From assembly GCF_009557615.1 (NCBI RefSeq), contig NZ_CP045652.1, positions 1,302,001-1,366,000 of the forward strand: a stretch of 64,000 nucleotides of DNA. Reading direction: 5' to 3'. The DNA comes from Sphingobacteruim zhuxiongii (GTDB lineage Bacteria; Bacteroidota; Bacteroidia; Sphingobacteriales; Sphingobacteriaceae). How positions within the stretch are numbered: the first letter of the stretch is position 1; each line of letters begins with the position of its first letter. The notes beneath the pieces were generated by a model. The model did not search any database and was not told the origin of the DNA. It saw nothing but the letters and a program-made list of their open reading frames with translations. The position numbers were made by a program, and so were the translations under genes. Below are positions 63,995-64,000 of this stretch, in pieces.

Positions 63995-64000
63995 AACAAA

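Overview
This is a low-GC stretch of a Bacteroidota chromosome, most likely from the Sphingobacteriaceae and Sphingobacterium-like. That placement is inferred from gene content and style: a SecD-SecF fusion, a SusC/SusD pair, the small arginine decarboxylase, and promoters that match the phylum's TTTG(-33)/TAnnTTTG(-7) pattern rather than the E. coli one. No phage, insertion sequence or CRISPR array is visible. Most of the window looks like ordinary core chromosome, with one clear catabolic locus at 42-50 kb.

Layout. 0-7 kb: the 5' part of lon, a secreted TPR protein, a metal-motif/AraC regulator behind an M3 peptidase, a small lipoprotein and a membrane-anchored metallo-beta-lactamase-fold hydrolase. 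7-15.6 kb: speA divergent from an argS-oxidoreductase-flavoprotein run, the RNase P RNA gene, and an NtrC-type response regulator. 15.6-25.2 kb: a methionine/threonine operon (metY-hom) behind a SAM-I riboswitch, then a minus-strand block with an acyltransferase, a glycosyltransferase, ligA, dapA and a small membrane protein, divergent from a WbqC-like gene. 25.2-31.4 kb: small enzymes, a TetR-nitroreductase operon with a striking 33-bp operator, a patatin, an alpha/beta hydrolase and two identical tRNA-Arg(ACG) genes. 31.4-41.9 kb: adk, obgE, a TIGR02757 gene, a minus-strand thioredoxin lipoprotein-GAPDH-GNAT run, secDF, a small outer-membrane barrel and guaB.

42-50 kb holds a complete oxidative (non-phosphorylating) L-fucose pathway under a divergent AraC regulator: FucP-type symporter, RhaM-family mutarotase, UxaA-family dehydratase, SDR, FAH-family hydrolase, amidohydrolase (lactonase) and a second SDR. 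Together these can take L-fucose through fuconolactone, fuconate, 2-keto-3-deoxyfuconate and the 2,4-diketo acid to pyruvate and lactate. A SusC/SusD pair converges on it from the other strand. 55-64 kb: the CrcB fluoride channel, pckA, an AraC regulator, a previously uncalled 42-codon ORF ending in a hairpin, a DUF6702-like / HupE-UreJ / M1-peptidase group, and a TetR-GNAT pair.

No single spectacular new system stands out. The best leads are two tandem sRNA- or terminator-like repeats (26.0-26.3 kb), the isolated 42-codon ORF (58.7 kb), the long SAM-riboswitch leader with an embedded small ORF (18.5-18.8 kb), and the fucose operon. That operon combines a UxaA-type dehydratase with a diketo-hydrolase route, and its terminal SDR lacks the usual catalytic lysine. 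Functions come from reading motifs by eye; no database search was possible.
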